From contig JAHLWZ010000171.1 of NCBI GenBank assembly GCA_020536535.1, forward strand, positions 83,003 to 147,002: a DNA stretch of 64,000 nucleotides, given 5' to 3'. The position numbers were made by a program, and so were the translations under genes. Origin of the DNA: Pelomyxa schiedti. Lineage: Eukaryota; Evosea; Pelobiontida; Pelomyxidae. Of this stretch, positions 60,762-64,000 are shown piece after piece. Positions within the stretch are counted from its first letter, which is position 1; each line of letters begins with the position of its first letter. The notes below the pieces were generated by a model. The model ran no database searches and was not told the DNA's origin. It saw only the letters and a list, made by a program, of their open reading frames with translations.

Positions 60762-62656
60762 ATGACCAACAACAACGGAGGAGGAGGAGGCGGTGGCGGC
60801 GAGGACCTTGCGCAGGTTGGGTTGTTGCACGGGGGCGTGCAGGCCAAGAGGGAAGATGAAACGACCGAGAAGCACGAGGTGGTGTCGGAGGAGCGAGGAG
60901 AAACGGCGGGGGGGCCGACTTGGGCGAGGTGGTACGTGCTGTGCGTGTTCTCGCTGGTATCTTGCGTGCAGTGCCTCAACTGGTTCACTTTTTCAAGTGT
61001 CCCTGGTGCGTCTGAATATGAATATGAATTGAATAGCTAATGCGCCATGGCGCGGCGCACAAAGTGCCGCTGTCTAAACCCTGTCTAAACCTTGGTTGCA
61101 GAAGAAAGTATGGAATACTACGGCATAAGCAATAGCACCCTAAATGCTCTCTTGAATTGGGGTCCGTTGATGATTGTGGTGGGGGGCCCCGTCGTGGCGT
61201 GTGCTCTTAGTTTTCAGAGAGGGCTAAGGTTGCCACTGGATTTCTTCCATTCCGTGACCCAGCTGGTTACAACAACATTCTTTTCAGGACATGTGTAATT
61301 ATTGGAGCAGCAGCTATACTCAGTGGCAGTGTCGTACGAGCTATACCCTGTTGGGTGAGTGACGATCTGAGAAAATCAGCTTTTGGCGTGGCTTTTTTGC
61401 ACATTGGGCAGATATTAAATGCCATCTGCGGGCCTGTTGCAATGGTATCTGTTCCCCGTGTAGCTTGTGTATGGTTTCCTGATAAAGAAAGAACCACAGC
61501 TACTGCTATTGCCTTTATTTCGAATGGTGCTGGGTTTGTTCTTGGTAACAATCACTTTATTATCTATCTTCATTAATGTCTTCCTACAGGATTTGTGGTT
61601 GGGCCGCAAATTGCTACTGCATCTTCACGAATTCCGCTCTTAATATACACCGAAATTGTTATGGCTGGGGTTGTTTCCGCACCTGCTCTTATCCACTTCC
61701 CCTCAAGTCCAAGAAGTGCACCTTCAGCAGCCGCTCTGGCTGCAAATATAGGAGAAAAAAAAACCAATTCCCTGGTGTGTATAGTTCGTAAAGACCCCTC
61801 TCCTTTTCTACATCAATCCACAATACAACAACAAAACATGATAAAATAACAAGAATATAGAATATTAAGCACATTTTTGACTGGCATGACGAAACAAGTT
61901 ACATTCGAGGAATTTGGCATTGTTTTTCAGTAATTCCTTGCTGCCAACCTTTCCCCTCATGTTGCACAGACCGCCAGTGCTTGTTTAACGATTTTAAGTG
62001 GAAGTATGCAAGCAGGAATAATTTCGGGGTGGGCTGGCTGTGTTCCTCAAATTTTAGCAAATGCTGGCTATGATACAAAGATTGCTGGTTGGATGGGGTT
62101 TTCAAACACTTTAGCTGGTACATATTTCAAACAAAGCAAGCCACCTCGTAACACTACTCATAGCTATTGTTGGCAGTGTGGCAAATGGAATTATTGCTGA
62201 TAAACTTATCCCATTTCACCTGAAGCGGCTATTATTGTGTGAATTTTTCCTGTCAATTTGCTTGTATTCTATCATTTGCCTCTGCCTTCCTGGACCGTGG
62301 TGGGAAACGCCAGTAATCACCATTGAGGCCGCTGCCCTAGGAGTTATATTCGCATTTGCTGGTCTGTTTCAAGGGTAACTCTCTTCTCGTGTTTCTATCT
62401 GACTTTCCAAAACAGTGCCTTGTATCCTGTAATGCTGGAGTTAGCATCTGAAGTTGCTTACCCTGTTGGTGAAGGCACTGTTGGAGGCATAATGAGTGTT
62501 ATCTGGAATGTGTGCACACTAGTGCTCCTTGCTTGCGCATCCTTTCTGACTGACAATGAAGCGTTCAATCTTGTTACTGTTGGAGTTCTTCTTTCTTGCA
62601 CTGGCATGGTTATTGGCGTGACTGAGGACCACAAGAGAACAACAGCTGGACAATAA
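60762..62656 (+). CDS. Major facilitator transporter, SLC49 (FLVCR/DIRC2)-like
   Basis: ATG 60762 opens a Gly-run and acidic N-terminus in a GC-rich exon. The transporter then starts RWYVLCVFSLVSCVQCLNWF, the SLC49 first helix, followed after an intron by EYYGISNSTLNALLNWGPLM. Later helices: RKSAFGVAFLHIGQILNAIC, GPVAMVSVPRVACVWFPDKE (loop RTTATAIAFISNGAGFVLG), FVVGPQIATAS, SGWAGCVPQILANAGYDTKI, AIVGSVANGIIADKLIPFHL, GVIFAFAGLFQG and a last pair around GEGTVGGIMSVIWNVCTLVL. It ends with TAA at 62656. The FPDKERTTATAIAF block is the MFS motif typical of FLVCR relatives. Substrates in the family include haem and choline; none can be assigned here. About eight introns. Confidence 0.82.
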
Positions 62657-62784
62657 GGAGCCATTTTTTGAGGACTGTTGTAACACTAATGTTCAACAAG
62701 TTTTTTTGTTGTTGTTGAAGAGATACATCCCAAAATGCTTCTTCCATTAATCACACAAACACAGCTGAACCCCATAATCGCAGT

Positions 62785-63585
62785 TCAGCTGTTGTGAACA
62801 GTCACAAAGTCAGAGGTATGCCTCCTCTTCCTCGACTTCTCTGGCAGGCCATGGGCCGGAGGGTACCCGATGGTCAGCACCAAGATTGGCCTCTCGACGC
62901 TGACGTCAGCAATTCCAACTGCGTCGGCGATGTCCTTGTCGTGGAACGCGCCGATCCAACACGTCACGAGGCCCAAGGAGTGCGCCGCCAGCTGCGCGTA
63001 AGTGGCTGCGATCGTCGCGTCCTGGATGCAGTAGAGCTGCTCGCCACGTGAGCCGTAGTGCTCTGAGGACTGCTCGGGCAATGCGCAGAAAACCATCAAC
63101 CCAGGTGCCTCGTTGATCCTATGGCACAAGCACTTTAGAAGTTGGCAAGGTGGTAGGTAGGTAGTAGTAGTAGAAGTAGGGTGGTGGTGCCTACCAACTT
63201 CTCTTGGAGAAAAGGTGGCGTCCGCCTGTTATGGGCATGCAGATGTGCACGCTGTAGGCCTGTAGGTTGCCAGCCGAAGGAGCCAGCCTCGCTGCCTCAA
63301 CGAGTTGCATGAGCGTCGCCTGGGAGACGGGCCGGGCTGCGTCGTACTCCCTCACGGACCGGCGGTGGCTCAGAAGATCCAGCAAGGCCCTGTGGGAGTC
63401 CGTCTCCGCTGCGCCACTTGCATCCGGCGAAGAAGTGGAAGTGGAAGTGGAAGCAGCAGAAGCGGATGTGGGTGGTTCGCTGAGAGACGTCGAGGACATC
63501 AAAAGTTTTTGTTTCCTTCCTGGTGATCCTTCTGACTGCTGTGCAACTGAGAAGTGAGAGCGGAGAGATCCCCGTACTGGCCTCA
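62785..63585 (-). CDS. Nitroreductase-family FMN oxidoreductase
   Basis: The protein uses FMN and NAD(P)H to reduce nitro, quinone or similar compounds. The 5' exon, from ATG 63585 (or 63499), is Ser/Thr-rich, then reads LLSHRRSVREYDAARPVSQA, TLMQLVEAARLAPSAGNLQA, the FMN-binding RRSxRxF-type motif and PSxxNxQ block. After an intron of about 70 nt (63121-63200), exon 2 gives LMVFCALPEQSSEHYGSRGE, IQDATIAATYAQLAAHSLGL and ERPILVLTIGYPPAH, ending at 62785. The family core is complete at about 200 residues. Both exons are strongly GC-rich. The leader could be a targeting peptide, but the sequence does not settle it. The gene is divergent from the 63729 gene with 140 bases between starts. Confidence 0.88.
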
Positions 63586-63728
63586 TTCTGTGAGTCCGCC
63601 AGTAACGTTGCAAAAGGGAACAACAAACCAGCAACATCGCGAAAAAATCGTAGAAATCAAACGACAACACAAAAAAAACCGAAACAACTTGTTTACGGTT
63701 ACAACACGCAGCTGCGCTGTGGCGTGAG

Positions 63729-64000
63729 ATGACGAGAGACTCGTCCCTCTTGCTCGCCGTGGTGGTGGTTGTGGCCACAATGGTGTCTTCCTGGGGCACA
63801 CGCCCAGCCTCCGGGGCGGCGTGCCCCACCATGTACATTGGAACCAGGACCACCAACGCCCCAGCTGAGTACGGCGTAGGCGTGCCCTTGCTTGGACAGG
63901 GCTACATGTCGGCCTCGGTGGGCACTGTTACCATGAACTTGACAATGCGGTGTGTGCCAGTGCGTGGCTTTTTTTTTTTTTTGGTTGTTTTAGCAATTTT
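63729..64000 (+). CDS. Secreted or membrane protein, 5' end only
   Basis: The start at 63729 gives MTRDSSLLLAVVVVVATMVS, a clear signal peptide ending near SSWGT, then ACPTMYIGTRTTNAPAEYGV, GVPLLGQGYMSAS and VTMNLTMR. A GTGTGTGCC donor at about 63951 is followed by a T-run that looks intronic, so exon 1 probably ends there and the gene continues past the window. Too little is present to assign a family. Confidence 0.55.
   Translation, partial: MTRDSSLLLAVVVVVATMVSSWGTRPASGAACPTMYIGTRTTNAPAEYGVGVPLLGQGYMSASVGTVTMNLTMRCVPVRGFFFFLVVLAI

Overview
This 64 kb window reads as nuclear DNA of a unicellular eukaryote (protist). Nearly every gene is broken by short GT..AG introns. The ones I could place exactly are mostly 38-66 nt, with one of 31 nt and a few of 100 nt or more. 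Genes lie on both strands with little space between them, and I see no operon signals, Shine-Dalgarno sites, rRNA, tRNA, CRISPR array or transposon. The products (alpha-kinase, RasGEF with REM domain, Ras GTPase, Tmc-like membrane adenylate/guanylate cyclase with PAS domain, TKL kinase, actin, UBA1, cap1 methyltransferase) fit a free-living, probably phagotrophic, amoeboid or flagellate protist. I cannot name the lineage from sequence alone. All boundaries come from reading frames and splice-junction logic. No similarity search or RNA data was available.

Layout. 0-8.5 kb (minus): a GC-rich partial first exon; a NamZ/DUF1343 exo-muramidase with a signal peptide; a long RasGEF. 8.8-18.3 kb (plus): a secreted Cthe_2159-type beta-helix protein; an ankyrin-filamin-VWA protein; a FucU/RbsD sugar mutarotase; a Kir-type potassium channel; a Ras GTPase with a CILL tail. 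18.9-25.2 kb (minus): an alpha-kinase; serine palmitoyltransferase, in which LCB2 appears spliced in frame to LCB1; a small unknown gene. 25.2-31.8 kb (plus): a Tmc-like/PAS/nucleotide cyclase. 32.1-40.4 kb: CNNM-type DUF21/CBS protein (minus), an unknown protein and CMTR1 (plus), and an E1/ThiF-like protein with a FAM21-like tail (minus). 40.6-53 kb: a PIN-like carrier (plus), then UBA1, a membrane TKL kinase, an arginine methyltransferase and actin (minus). 53.3-64 kb: an unknown two-anchor membrane protein (plus), a pseudouridine-5'-phosphatase-like HAD enzyme (minus), an adenylosuccinate synthetase with an internal MYND finger and an SLC49-like MFS transporter (plus), a nitroreductase (minus), and the start of a secreted protein (plus).

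Several genes belong to signalling (RasGEF, Ras, cyclase, two kinases, Kir), but they are ordinary neighbours and I see no gene cluster dedicated to one pathway. The most unusual points are the predicted single-chain serine palmitoyltransferase, the MYND zinc finger inside an adenylosuccinate synthetase-like enzyme, the ThiF-like/FAM21-like chimera, and families best known from bacteria (NamZ, Cthe_2159, FucU) that sit here in genes with introns.
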